From the NCBI RefSeq assembly GCF_004798685.1, contig NZ_CP039291.1, positions 2,852,001-2,916,000 of the forward strand: a stretch of 64,000 nucleotides of DNA, written 5' to 3'. The notes beneath the pieces are model-generated. The model saw only the letters and a list, made by a program, of their open reading frames with translations, searched no databases and had not been told where the DNA came from. Below are positions 56,121 to 64,000 of the stretch, piece after piece. Positions within the stretch are counted from its first letter, which is position 1. Each line of letters starts with the position of its first letter. This stretch comes from Cellulomonas shaoxiangyii (GTDB lineage: Bacteria > Actinomycetota > Actinomycetes > Actinomycetales > Cellulomonadaceae). Position numbers and translations under genes: made by a program.

Positions 56121-58048
56121 GCGCGCTTGTTGCGCGCCGTCTGCCGTGCCCGCTCGGTCTGGTCGAGCACCACCTTGCGGATGCGCACGACCTCGGGGGT
56201 CACCTCGACGCACTCGTCCTCGCGCGCGAACTCGAGGGACTCCTCGAGCGTGAGCTTGCGCGGCGGCACCAGGTTCTCGAACGACTCCGACGTGGAGGAG
56301 CGGATGTTGTTGAGCTTCTTCTCCTTGGTGATGTTGACGTCCATGTCCTCGTTGCGCGCGTTCTCGCCGACGACCATGCCCTCGTACACCTCGGAGGTCG
56401 CCTCGACGAAGAACGTCCCGCGGTCCTGGAGGTTGAGCATCGCGAACGGCGTCGCGACACCCGACCGGTCCGCGACGAGGGACCCGTTGACGCGCGTCTC
56501 GATCGGGCCGGCCCACGGCTCGAAGCCCTCCGCGATGGACGACGCGATGCCGGTGCCGCGGGTGTCGGTGAGGAACCGCGTGCGGAAGCCGATGAGGCCG
56601 CGCGCCGGGACGACGAACTCCATGCGCACCCAGCCGGTGCCGTGGTTGCTCATCGTCTCCATGCGGCCCTTGCGCTGCGCGAGCAGCTGCGTGACGGCGC
56701 CCAGGTACTCCTCGGGGACGTCGATGGTCATGCGCTCCGTCGGCTCGAGCACCTGGCCGTCGACCTTCTTCGTGACGACCTGCGGCTTGCCGACGGTGAG
56801 CTCGAAGCCCTCGCGGCGCATCTGCTCGACGAGGATCGCCAGCGCGAGCTCGCCGCGGCCCTGGACCTCCCACGCGTCGGGACGCTCGGTGGGCAGCACG
56901 CGCAGCGACACGTTGCCGATGAGCTCGCGGTCGAGGCGGTCCTTGACCTGGCGGGCCGTGACCTTGTGGCCCTTGCCGCCCTTGCCAGCCAGCGGGCTGG
57001 TGTTGATGCCGACCGTCATCGAGATCGCCGGGTCGTCGACCGTGATGAGCGGCAGCGGGCGCGGGTCGTCCGGGTCCGTGAGCGTCTCGCCGATCGTGAT
57101 GTCCTCGATGCCGGCGACGGCCACGATGTCACCGGGGCCGGCCGCGTCCGTGGGGACGCGCTCGAGCGCCTTCGTCTCCAGCAGCTCGGTGATGCGCACG
57201 TTCTGCAGCGTGCCGTCGTGCCGCGCCCACGCGACCGTCTGGCCCTTGCGCAGGGTGCCGTTGTGGATGCGCAGCAGCGCGAGGCGGCCGAGGAACGGGG
57301 ACGCGTCGAGGTTGGTGACGTGGGCCTGCAGGGGGGCCTGCGGGTCGTACGTCGGCGCGGGGATCTTCTCGAGGATCGTCGCGAACAGCGGCTCGAGGTC
57401 CGGGCTGTCCGGGAGGCCGCCGTCGGCGGGCTGCGTGAGCGACGCGCGCCCGACCTTGGCGGCCGCGTACACGACGGGCACGTCGAGGATCGCGTCGAGG
57501 TCGAGGTCCGGGACCTCCTCGTGCAGGTCGGAGGCCAGGCCGAGCAGCAGGTCGGTCGCCTCGTGCACGACCTCGTCGATGCGCGCGTCGGGGCGGTCGA
57601 CCTTGTTCACGAGCAGGATGACCGGCAGCTTCGCCGCGAGCGCCTTGCGGAGCACGAAGCGCGTCTGCGGCAGCGGGCCCTCCGACGCGTCGACGAGCAG
57701 GACGACGCCGTCGACCATCGACAGGCCGCGCTCGACCTCGCCACCGAAGTCGGCGTGGCCCGGGGTGTCGATGACGTTGATCGTCACGCCGTCGGGCTGG
57801 CCGACCGCTGCGGCCGCGGGACCGGCGTACCGGATCGCGGTGTTCTTCGCGAGGATCGTGATGCCCTTCTCGCGCTCGAGGTCGCCCGAGTCCATCGCGC
57901 GCTCGTCGACGTGGTCGTGCGCGCCGAACGCGCCCGACTGCCAGAGCATGGCGTCGACGAGGGTGGTCTTGCCGTGGTCGACGTGGGCGACGATCGCGAC
58001 GTTGCGCAGGTCGGAACGCACGGCGGCGGCCTGGCCGGTTGCGGGCAT
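56117..58048 (-). CDS. typA: Ribosome-associated GTPase TypA/BipA
   Basis: A 643-residue translational GTPase related to EF-G that binds the ribosome under stress or low temperature. G1 is AHVDHGKTT (residue 20), G3 DTPGHADF, G4 NKVD; the C-terminal conserved part has GLIGFRTRFLTDTRGTG and the LTLEESLEFAREDECVEVTPE segment. ATG at 58048 has only a weak ribosome site; an out-of-frame ATG lies 13 nt upstream. The -10 TAAGAT at 58109-58104 gives a leader of about 50 nt. Followed by mshB. Confidence 0.95.
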   Translation of the reverse strand: MPATGQAAAVRSDLRNVAIVAHVDHGKTTLVDAMLWQSGAFGAHDHVDERAMDSGDLEREKGITILAKNTAIRYAGPAAAAVGQPDGVTINVIDTPGHADFGGEVERGLSMVDGVVLLVDASEGPLPQTRFVLRKALAAKLPVILLVNKVDRPDARIDEVVHEATDLLLGLASDLHEEVPDLDLDAILDVPVVYAAAKVGRASLTQPADGGLPDSPDLEPLFATILEKIPAPTYDPQAPLQAHVTNLDASPFLGRLALLRIHNGTLRKGQTVAWARHDGTLQNVRITELLETKALERVPTDAAGPGDIVAVAGIEDITIGETLTDPDDPRPLPLITVDDPAISMTVGINTSPLAGKGGKGHKVTARQVKDRLDRELIGNVSLRVLPTERPDAWEVQGRGELALAILVEQMRREGFELTVGKPQVVTKKVDGQVLEPTERMTIDVPEEYLGAVTQLLAQRKGRMETMSNHGTGWVRMEFVVPARGLIGFRTRFLTDTRGTGIASSIAEGFEPWAGPIETRVNGSLVADRSGVATPFAMLNLQDRGTFFVEATSEVYEGMVVGENARNEDMDVNITKEKKLNNIRSSTSESFENLVPPRKLTLEESLEFAREDECVEVTPEVVRIRKVVLDQTERARQTARNKRA

Positions 58049-58103
58049 ACGGGTAACTCATCTCAGCGAGGAGGAGGGGACGCGCCGACAGCGGCGCGCA
58101 CCC

Positions 58104-58109
58104 ATCTTA
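58104..58109 (-). promoter_or_regulatory. -10 element of the typA promoter
   Basis: TAAGAT on the minus strand, the best -10 in the 144-nt gap between typA and the LpqW-like gene, with transcription from about 58097. Confidence 0.5.
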
Positions 58110-58192
58110 CCGGCCGCACCCACGAACCACGTCAGTGACGCCTGTCTCCCCCGCCCGGGCGCAGGCGGCGGCGCGGCGGGCCGGCGGCGCGG

Positions 58193-60145
58193 TCAGCCGT
58201 CCGTCCGGGCCCAGTCCCACCACGACGTCAGGTCCGCCCGCGCCGGCGCGAGGACGTCGACTCCCGTGACGACCGGCAGCCCGGCGTCGTCCTCCGCGTC
58301 CCGGTCCGCGACCAGCAGGACGGCCGGCGTGCGCACGAGCGGCAGCACCGCGCCCGCCGCGACCAGGTCCCCCGAGGTCTGCGCCAGGATCGCCGGCAGC
58401 GCCGCCGGGTCGACCGTGACCGCCGCCGCGTCGAGCGCCGCGTCGAGCGCCGGGTCCGCGTGCCCCGTGACGTTCGCGGCGCCGTCCCCGCGCCAGCGTG
58501 CGACCCACGACGCGACGGGCAGGTCGCCCTGGGCGACCGGGACCAGCGCGGCGTCCCACGCGGCCGCCTCGCCGCGCAGCGCCTGCACCGGGTCCTCGAC
58601 CTGCGCCGGCACGACGTCGAGGCCCGCCTGCTCCGCGGCGCGCGTGAGCACCTCGACGGCGCGGGCGCGGACCGGGTCGTCCGTCGCCGCGAGCAGGCGG
58701 ACGGTCACGGGCGCGTCGTCCGGCGCCGCGTCGGGCTCCGGCGGCAGCGCGGCGTCGACCTCGGCCGCGGGCGCGTCGGGGCCGGCCTGAGCGGCGACGA
58801 CGTCCGACGGCCGGGCGTCGTCCCACAGCGGCGCGACCGCCGCCGCCACCACGTCCGCGCGCGGGACGGCCGCCACGAAGGCGGCACGCAGCGCGGCCGC
58901 CGCGGCCGCCGGGTCGGGGGCGTCGGCGTGGGCGGCCGGGTCGAACGGGCCGCCCGCACGCTCCTGCAGGACCAGCTGCAGCACCGCGTCCCCGCCGGTG
59001 CGCGTCGCGACGCCGTCGGCGTCGGCCGCGGCGGCCAGCACGTCGGCCGTGCTCAGCGGTGCCGCGACGTCCACGTCGCCGGCGGCCACGGCGTCCACCT
59101 GCGCGAGCGGGTCCAGGTCCGTGCGCAGGCGGAGCCGGTCCCAGCGCGCGGCACGGTCACCCGCGTAGGCGTCGTTGGCGACCAGCTCGACGCCGTCCTG
59201 GTCCACCCGCTCCAGGACGTACGGGCCGGTCGTGGTCGTCAGCGTCGGGTCGGCGGCGACGTCCCCCGACGCGCCCGCCGCCCGCCAGACGCGCGAGACG
59301 GGCACCAGCGCGGCGCGGTCCTGCTGCTGCACGGCCGTGGTGACGGCGGCGGCCCACGTCGCGGCCTCCGCCGTGGGGTCGGCCGACGGGGTCGGCGTGG
59401 TGGAGGCGGACGACGTGCCGGTGGCGGCCGTTGTCGGGCCGGGCGTGGGCGTCGCGGTCGCGGACGCCGTGGGGGCGGCAGCCGCGGGCAGGGCGGGCGC
59501 CGCCGGGTCGAGCGCCAGGCGGCCGACGACGTGCGCCGGCAGGTTCACGTCGAGCGCGAGCTGCCAGTCGGCCACCGGCCGGTCGTACACGACCGTGACG
59601 GTCGCGCCGTCGACGACCGGCACGGCCGACGCGTGGGCCAGCGCCGGCGACGTCGCGGCGAACGCGACGACCTGGTCGAGCGCGGCGGGGTCCGCGGGCA
59701 GGCCGCCCGCGTCGAGCTCCGGGACGACCTCGTCGAGCTGCCCGCTGCGCGCGGCCCACTCGAGCAGCAGGTCCGCCGGCGTCACGGGCACGCCGTCGGA
59801 CCACCGGGCGGTCGGCGCGATCGTGTAGCGGACGGTCAGTGGTGCGTCGGCGACCTTCTCGACCGTGCCGAACGACGGGTCGGGCGTGACGGTGCCGTCC
59901 GGCTCGAGCGCGACGAATCCCGCCTGCACGAGGCCGCGCACCAGCACGCTCCCCGGCGCCCGGCCCGCGACCGTCCCGGCGTTGAGGGACGCGAACGGCA
60001 GGTCCGCGGCCACGACGACCGTGCCGGCGCGCGCCGGGTCGACCGGGTCGGCGCTGCACGCCGCCGTCAGCGCCAGGAGCAGCGCGCCCGCTGCCACGAC
60101 GCGCACTCGCCCACCACGCGCCCGACCCGTCCCGTCCGTCCGCAC
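58193..60145 (-). CDS. LpqW-like substrate-binding lipoprotein
   Basis: A 650-residue family 5 (OppA-like) extracellular binding protein. The signal ends in a lipobox (ALLLALTAAC, Cys30). SVLVRGLVQAGFVALEPDGTVTPD, LTVRYTIAPTARWSDGVPVTPADLLLEW and DVVAAAVAPLWDD are the family landmarks. In mycobacteria LpqW lies beside typA and tunes lipomannan synthesis, so this neighbour supports that identity, but a true oligopeptide role with the Opp genes just upstream is possible. A Ser/Thr/Pro-rich insert lies near residues 220-260. GTG at 60145 has GGAGG 4 nt upstream; the 230-nt gap to 60375 holds a terminator and no gene. Confidence 0.82.
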   Translation of the reverse strand: MRTDGTGRARGGRVRVVAAGALLLALTAACSADPVDPARAGTVVVAADLPFASLNAGTVAGRAPGSVLVRGLVQAGFVALEPDGTVTPDPSFGTVEKVADAPLTVRYTIAPTARWSDGVPVTPADLLLEWAARSGQLDEVVPELDAGGLPADPAALDQVVAFAATSPALAHASAVPVVDGATVTVVYDRPVADWQLALDVNLPAHVVGRLALDPAAPALPAAAAPTASATATPTPGPTTAATGTSSASTTPTPSADPTAEAATWAAAVTTAVQQQDRAALVPVSRVWRAAGASGDVAADPTLTTTTGPYVLERVDQDGVELVANDAYAGDRAARWDRLRLRTDLDPLAQVDAVAAGDVDVAAPLSTADVLAAAADADGVATRTGGDAVLQLVLQERAGGPFDPAAHADAPDPAAAAAALRAAFVAAVPRADVVAAAVAPLWDDARPSDVVAAQAGPDAPAAEVDAALPPEPDAAPDDAPVTVRLLAATDDPVRARAVEVLTRAAEQAGLDVVPAQVEDPVQALRGEAAAWDAALVPVAQGDLPVASWVARWRGDGAANVTGHADPALDAALDAAAVTVDPAALPAILAQTSGDLVAAGAVLPLVRTPAVLLVADRDAEDDAGLPVVTGVDVLAPARADLTSWWDWARTDG

Positions 60146-60330
60146 CGTTCCTCCGCTCCCGCGCACGCGCGTCCACCCGTCCGGCCGTCACCCGTCCGCA
60201 GCCGTCGTCCCCCTATCGGCGTGACCGGGTCAGGACTGAAGTGGCAGAACGGACGGAACCCTCCGGACCGTAGCGGACCACCACGAGAGGGTGCGCCGGC
60301 GGGCCGGCCGGCCCGCGCCCCGCACGCGCA

Positions 60331-60361
60331 GACGCCCGGCCCCGCTGGGGGACCGGGCGTC
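60331..60361 (-). terminator. Hairpin after the Opp ATPase gene
   Basis: GACGCCCGG (60331-60339) and CCGGGCGTC (60353-60361) pair perfectly around CCCC/GGGG, 15 nt after the ATPase stop. Confidence 0.7.
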
Positions 60362-60375
60362 CGGCGTGCGCGGGC

Positions 60376-62220
60376 TCAGATGCCGGGGCGCTGCGTCCGC
60401 TCGTTGTCGATCTCGTCGATCCCGAGGGCCTCGGCGCGGCCCGCCTGCTCGGCGTGGCGCGCCTCCTCCGCCAGGACCTCGGCGTGCTGCGCCTCGAGGA
60501 GGGCGTCGCGCGCCATGCGCCGCTCGCGCTGCGCCTCCGGGTCCGGCACGGGCACCGCGGCGATGAGCCGCTGCGTGTACGGGTCCTGCGGTGCGTTGAC
60601 GACCTGCGCGGTCGGCCCCACCTCGACGAGCTTGCCGTTGCGCATCACCGCGACGCGGTCCGCGAGGATCTCCACCACCGCGAGGTCGTGGCTGATGAAC
60701 AGGCACGCGAAGCCGTGCTCGCGCTGCAGCTCCTGGAACAGGTCGAGCACCGCCGCCTGCACCGACACGTCGAGCGCGGACGTGGGCTCGTCGGCGACGA
60801 GCAGGCGGGGCTCCAGCGCGAGCGACCGGGCGATGCCGACGCGCTGGCGCTGACCACCGGACAGCTCGTGCGGGTACCGGTTGCGCATGGCGCGCGGCAG
60901 GCGCACCTGGTCGAGCAGCCGCTCGATCTCCCGCTGCAGCTCCTGCCCCTTGACGCCGCGGTGCAGCAGCAGCGGCTCGGCGATGGACTCGCCGATGGGC
61001 AGGCGCGGGTTCAGCGACGAGCCCGGGTCCTGGAAGACGATGCCGACCTTGGTCCGCAGCGGCCTGAGGTCCTTCATCGACGCGCCGACCATGTCGTGCC
61101 CGACGATCCGGAGCTGCCCGCCCGTGACCGGCAGCAGACCGACCGCGGCGCGGCCGATCGTCGTCTTGCCCGAGCCCGACTCGCCGACCAGGCCGACGAC
61201 CTCGCCCTGGCGGATCTCGAGCGAGACGCCGTCGACGGCGCGGAACGCCGGCGTGCGGCGCCGGCCCGGGTACTCGATGACCATGTCGCGTGCGTCGAGG
61301 ACGACCTCGCGCTCCGCGTCCGGGCTCAGCGGCGCGGCGGCGCCGGCGCGCGCCGGCTCCGACACGGTTGCGCGCGCGACGGGCGCCGCCGTGGTGGCCG
61401 TCCCCCGCCCGAGGTGCGGGACCGCGTCCAGCAGGCGCTGCGTGTACTCGTGCTGCGGGTTGCGGAAGACGTCCAGGGCCGCGCCCTGGTCGACGACGCG
61501 CCCGTCCTTCATGACGATGATGTTGTCCGCCATGTCGGCCACCACGCCCATGTCGTGGGTGATGAGGACGATGCCCGCGTCGATGCGCTCGCGCAGGTCC
61601 CGCATGAGCTTGAGGATCTCCGCCTGCACCGTGACGTCGAGCGCCGTCGTGGGCTCGTCCGCGATCAGCAGCCGCGGGTCGCACGCGAGCGCCTGGGCGA
61701 TCATCGCGCGCTGCCGCTGCCCGCCCGAGAGCTGGTGCGGGTAGGAGTCCACGCGCTTCTCGGGGTTCGGGATGTCGACGAGCCGCAGGAGCTCGACCGC
61801 GCGCTCGCGCGCCTCGGCCGGGCCGATCTCGAAGTGCGCGCGCAGCGTCTCGACGATCTGGTACCCGATCGTGAACACGGGGTTCAGCGCCGTCATCGGC
61901 TCCTGGAAGATCATCGAGATCTCCCGTCCGCGCACGCGGCGGAGCTTGCCGTGCGGCATGCCGACCAGCTCGCGGTCGCCCATGAGGGCCGAGCCGCGCG
62001 CACGGCCGTTCGCGGGCAGGAGCCCGAGCAGCGCCATGGACGACTGCGTCTTGCCCGAGCCGGACTCGCCGACGATGGCGAGCACCTCCCCGGGGCGCAC
62101 GTCGTAGCTGACGTCGACGGCGGCCGGGTGCCAGCGCCCGTCGACGTAGAAGTCGACGCACAGGCCGCGCACCGAGAGCACGGGCGTCGTGGTCGGTGCG
62201 GGAGGGGTCTCGAGGGCCAC
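60376..62220 (-). CDS. Oligopeptide ABC transporter dual ATPase (OppD-OppF fusion)
   Basis: A 614-residue fusion of two peptide-class ATPases. Domain 1: Walker [11 protein letters not shown] (near residue 54), signature [11 protein letters not shown], Walker [13 protein letters not shown]. Domain 2: [34 protein letters not shown]. Both sites look complete. The GTG start has GGAAGGA 9 nt upstream. It is on the minus strand after oppC but separated from it by an opposite-strand PH-domain gene. Confidence 0.94.
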   Translation of the reverse strand: MALETPPAPTTTPVLSVRGLCVDFYVDGRWHPAAVDVSYDVRPGEVLAIVGESGSGKTQSSMALLGLLPANGRARGSALMGDRELVGMPHGKLRRVRGREISMIFQEPMTALNPVFTIGYQIVETLRAHFEIGPAEARERAVELLRLVDIPNPEKRVDSYPHQLSGGQRQRAMIAQALACDPRLLIADEPTTALDVTVQAEILKLMRDLRERIDAGIVLITHDMGVVADMADNIIVMKDGRVVDQGAALDVFRNPQHEYTQRLLDAVPHLGRGTATTAAPVARATVSEPARAGAAAPLSPDAEREVVLDARDMVIEYPGRRRTPAFRAVDGVSLEIRQGEVVGLVGESGSGKTTIGRAAVGLLPVTGGQLRIVGHDMVGASMKDLRPLRTKVGIVFQDPGSSLNPRLPIGESIAEPLLLHRGVKGQELQREIERLLDQVRLPRAMRNRYPHELSGGQRQRVGIARSLALEPRLLVADEPTSALDVSVQAAVLDLFQELQREHGFACLFISHDLAVVEILADRVAVMRNGKLVEVGPTAQVVNAPQDPYTQRLIAAVPVPDPEAQRERRMARDALLEAQHAEVLAEEARHAEQAGRAEALGIDEIDNERTQRPGI

Positions 62221-62298
62221 CGTTCAGCGTCCTTCCTGCTCACCGACGGTCCGCCCGGTCGGGGCGGCCGCGGTGCGCGGGTCTGCGAGCATGGCCAC

Positions 62299-62922
62299 GT
62301 GGGTGCCACGCAGGAGTTCACATCGGGGTACGGACGAGGTCTGACCGTCGCGGCGGCCGCGACGGGGGTCGTCACGCTGGGCGCGGTCGCGGTGCAGGAC
62401 GGCGCCCGTGAGGCGCTGCGCCTGCTGCCGCTCGTCGCGCTGGTCGTGCTCGCCGTCTGGGCGCTGCTCTGGCGCCCGGCGGTCGAGGTCTCGGACGGCG
62501 AGCTGGTGGTGCGCAACGTGCTGAGCACGGTGCGGGTGCCGTGGCCCACCTACCGCGGCGTGACGCGCGGCTGGTCCCTCGTGGTGCACACCACCGACGG
62601 CGACGTGCAGGTCGCGGTGGCCCCGCGCGGGAGCGCCGCTGCCGGCGCGCTCCGCCGACGCGGTGCGGACGACGACGTCGCACCGACGGGCGGGCCGCCG
62701 GCCGGCGACCGGCCCGTCCGCTCCTACCGGCCGACCGCCGAGACCGTCGGCGACGCGATAGAGGCCCGGCACGACGCGCTGGTGCGTGCCGGGTACCTCG
62801 ACGGCGCGGAGCGCGCGAGGACCGAGCACGGTCTGCGCCCGACGCGCCGGGTGCACGTGCTCGGCCTGGGTGCGGCCGTGGTGCTGGCCGCGGCGGGCGT
62901 CGCCGTGCTCGTCACCGGCTGA
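62299..62922 (+). CDS. PH-domain membrane protein
   Basis: A 207-residue protein with two N-terminal helices (LTVAAAATGVVTLGAVAV, LRLLPLVALVVLAVWALLW), a bacterial PH-like stretch (VEVSDGELVVRNVLSTVRVPWPTYRGVTRGWSLVVHTTDGD) and a C-terminal helix (VHVLGLGAAVVLAAAGVAVLVTG). Function unknown. It is the only gene on the plus strand between two Opp genes, with 78 nt to the divergent ATPase gene and 17 nt to the convergent permease stop. GTG 62299 is the only in-frame start before the first helix. Confidence 0.8.
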   Translation: MGATQEFTSGYGRGLTVAAAATGVVTLGAVAVQDGAREALRLLPLVALVVLAVWALLWRPAVEVSDGELVVRNVLSTVRVPWPTYRGVTRGWSLVVHTTDGDVQVAVAPRGSAAAGALRRRGADDDVAPTGGPPAGDRPVRSYRPTAETVGDAIEARHDALVRAGYLDGAERARTEHGLRPTRRVHVLGLGAAVVLAAAGVAVLVTG

Positions 62923-62939
62923 CGCGGTGCGGGGGCACG

Positions 62940-64000
62940 TCACGTGCCGCTGCCCGAGCCGGTGTCGGTGGCCTGGTCCCCACGGACGCTGCTGACGCGG
63001 GCGCGCTCGGCCGTGCTGTCCGCCTCCATCGCCTGCGCCATCTTCCGCTCGGACGGGATCCGCTTCTGCCGGGGGTCGAACGCGTCGCGCAGCCCGTCAC
63101 CGATGAAGTTGATCGTCAGGGCGATGACCACGATGAACAGGCCCGGCCACCAGAACAGCCAGGGGCGCGTCGAGAACGCCTGCTGGTACTCGTTGATGAG
63201 CTGCCCCAGCGAGATCTCCGGCCGGACGATGCCGAACCCGAGGTAGGACAGCGCCGTCTCGAGCAGGATCGCCGAGCTCATGAGCAGCGTGACCGCCACG
63301 ATGAGCGTGCCGATGGCGTTGGGCAGGATGTGCTTGAAGATGATCCGCAGGTCGCTCGCCCCGGCCACACGGGCCGCGTCCACGAACTCCCGTTCGCGCA
63401 GGGAGAGGAACTCCCCGCGCACGAGCCGCGCGAGCGTGGTCCAGAGGATGAGTCCGAGCGCGAGCGCGAACACCACCCCCGAGACGCCGCCGGCGAGCTT
63501 GCCGACCACCGCACCGATGACGATCGTCGGGATGGTGATGACGAGGTCCGTCGCGCGCATGAGGAGCGTGTCGACGCGACCGCGGAAGAAGCCCGCCGCG
63601 GCGCCGACCGCCACGCCGATGAGCGCGGCGACCCCGCCGATGATGACCATGACCATCAGCGACGTCTGCACGCCGGCCATGACCCGCGCGAAGATGTCGC
63701 GCCCGATCTCGTCCTGACCGAACGGGTGCGCGCCGATCGCGAAGCCGTCGCCGCCCAGCCAGGTCGGCATCGACAACGTCGGTGCACCGCCCGGGTTGAC
63801 GACCGGGCCGTGCTCGTAGGGCGTCCACTGCCACCACCCCGGCACGGGCCCGACGCCGACGGAGGTCAGCGCGAGCAGGGCGGTCAGGGCGAGGACGGCC
63901 AGGCCGATCATGGCGCCCTTGTGGCGGAAGAACCGGCGACGCACGATCTGGCCCTGCGAGAGGCCGGCGACGTCCTGGAGCTCGATGGCGTTCTCGAGCC
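62940..64000 (-). CDS. Oligopeptide ABC transporter permease OppC (N-terminus cut by window edge)
   Basis: At least 353 residues of a DppC/OppC permease. MRRRFFRHKGAMIGLAVLALTALLAL is the first helix; HPFGQDEIGRDIFARVMAGVQTSL is the conserved loop; LARLVRGEFLSLREREFVDAARVAGASDLRIIFKHILPNAIGTLIV is the EAA motif that contacts the ATPase. The open frame runs to base 64000 (LENAIELQDVAGLSQGQIVRRR), so the true start is outside the window. The 35-residue charged tail after LRDAFDPRQKR is normal for actinobacteria. Confidence 0.92.
   Translation of the reverse strand, partial: LENAIELQDVAGLSQGQIVRRRFFRHKGAMIGLAVLALTALLALTSVGVGPVPGWWQWTPYEHGPVVNPGGAPTLSMPTWLGGDGFAIGAHPFGQDEIGRDIFARVMAGVQTSLMVMVIIGGVAALIGVAVGAAAGFFRGRVDTLLMRATDLVITIPTIVIGAVVGKLAGGVSGVVFALALGLILWTTLARLVRGEFLSLREREFVDAARVAGASDLRIIFKHILPNAIGTLIVAVTLLMSSAILLETALSYLGFGIVRPEISLGQLINEYQQAFSTRPWLFWWPGLFIVVIALTINFIGDGLRDAFDPRQKRIPSERKMAQAMEADSTAERARVSSVRGDQATDTGSGSGT

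Noticed and set aside
50601..58790. Open plus-strand frame of 2,729 codons antisense to five genes
   Set aside because: High GC makes stops rare in shadow frames. The translation is Arg/Gly/Ala-rich with no domain, and the minus strand carries complete, recognisable genes (VanW, flavin reductase, mshB, typA).

Overview
The window is about 73% GC chromosomal DNA from a high-GC actinobacterium. Gene content, a CBM2 cellulose-binding module in a secreted protein, and dense GTG starts and terminal 4-bp gene overlaps point to a Cellulomonas-like member of the Micrococcales. That assignment is inferred; I ran no database search. I find no tRNA, rRNA, CRISPR array, insertion sequence, phage gene or origin. 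It reads as stable core chromosome.

Layout. 1-5.3 kb: a truncated VKOR-family thiol oxidoreductase, a UPF0060 membrane protein, an ArsR regulator coupled to an SRPBCC protein, a Maf pyrophosphatase, the biotin-carrying acyl-CoA carboxylase alpha subunit, and a NUDIX hydrolase. 5.4-14 kb: a polytopic membrane protein, an LpdA-type flavoprotein, purine nucleoside phosphorylase, a phosphohexomutase-family enzyme, and a large secreted protein joining a DUF6055-like region, a beta-helix stretch and a CBM2. 14-23.6 kb, all minus strand: a nucleoside scavenging operon with a BMP-type lipoprotein, ABC ATPase, two permeases, cytidine deaminase, thymidine phosphorylase, a small acidic protein, adenosine deaminase and deoxyribose-phosphate aldolase. 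23.9-32 kb: an M20 amidohydrolase, mannose-1-phosphate guanylyltransferase, sdhCDAB, an APH-fold protein and a YihY protein. 32-38 kb: 2'-5' RNA ligase and trpS, then the envelope-stress block tatB, htrA, rseA, sigE with an O-methyltransferase facing away. 38-50 kb: leucyl aminopeptidase, a DUF3117 protein, a PIG-V-like mannosyltransferase, a FolP2-like protein, a LOG-family protein, dapE, dapD, a lysozyme-like protein, gltA, dapC and fdxA. 50-64 kb: a small SH3-like protein behind a 20-codon upstream ORF, a 1,218-residue VanW protein with a repeat-rich tail, a flavin reductase, a small membrane protein, mshB, typA, an LpqW-like lipoprotein and an oligopeptide ABC transporter whose genes flank an opposite-strand PH-domain gene.

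The gene order matches two blocks I recall from Mycobacterium tuberculosis (roughly Rv3282-Rv3336 and Rv1165-Rv1224), placed next to each other here. Functionally the window couples nucleoside uptake to ribose/deoxyribose recovery, holds TCA-cycle entry points (gltA, sdhCDAB) that both carry CRP/GlxR-like operators, and holds three steps of the lysine/meso-diaminopimelate pathway (dapD, dapC, dapE).

The most notable signals are non-coding: a repeated promoter pattern (TANNNT placed 6 to 8 nt before the start codon) implying many leaderless mRNAs; a probable ATC start codon behind a perfect Shine-Dalgarno sequence; a leaderless 20-codon upstream ORF overlapping the next gene by GTGA; a sigma-E-type autoregulatory promoter; and a strong hairpin dividing the lipoprotein gene from the rest of its transporter operon.
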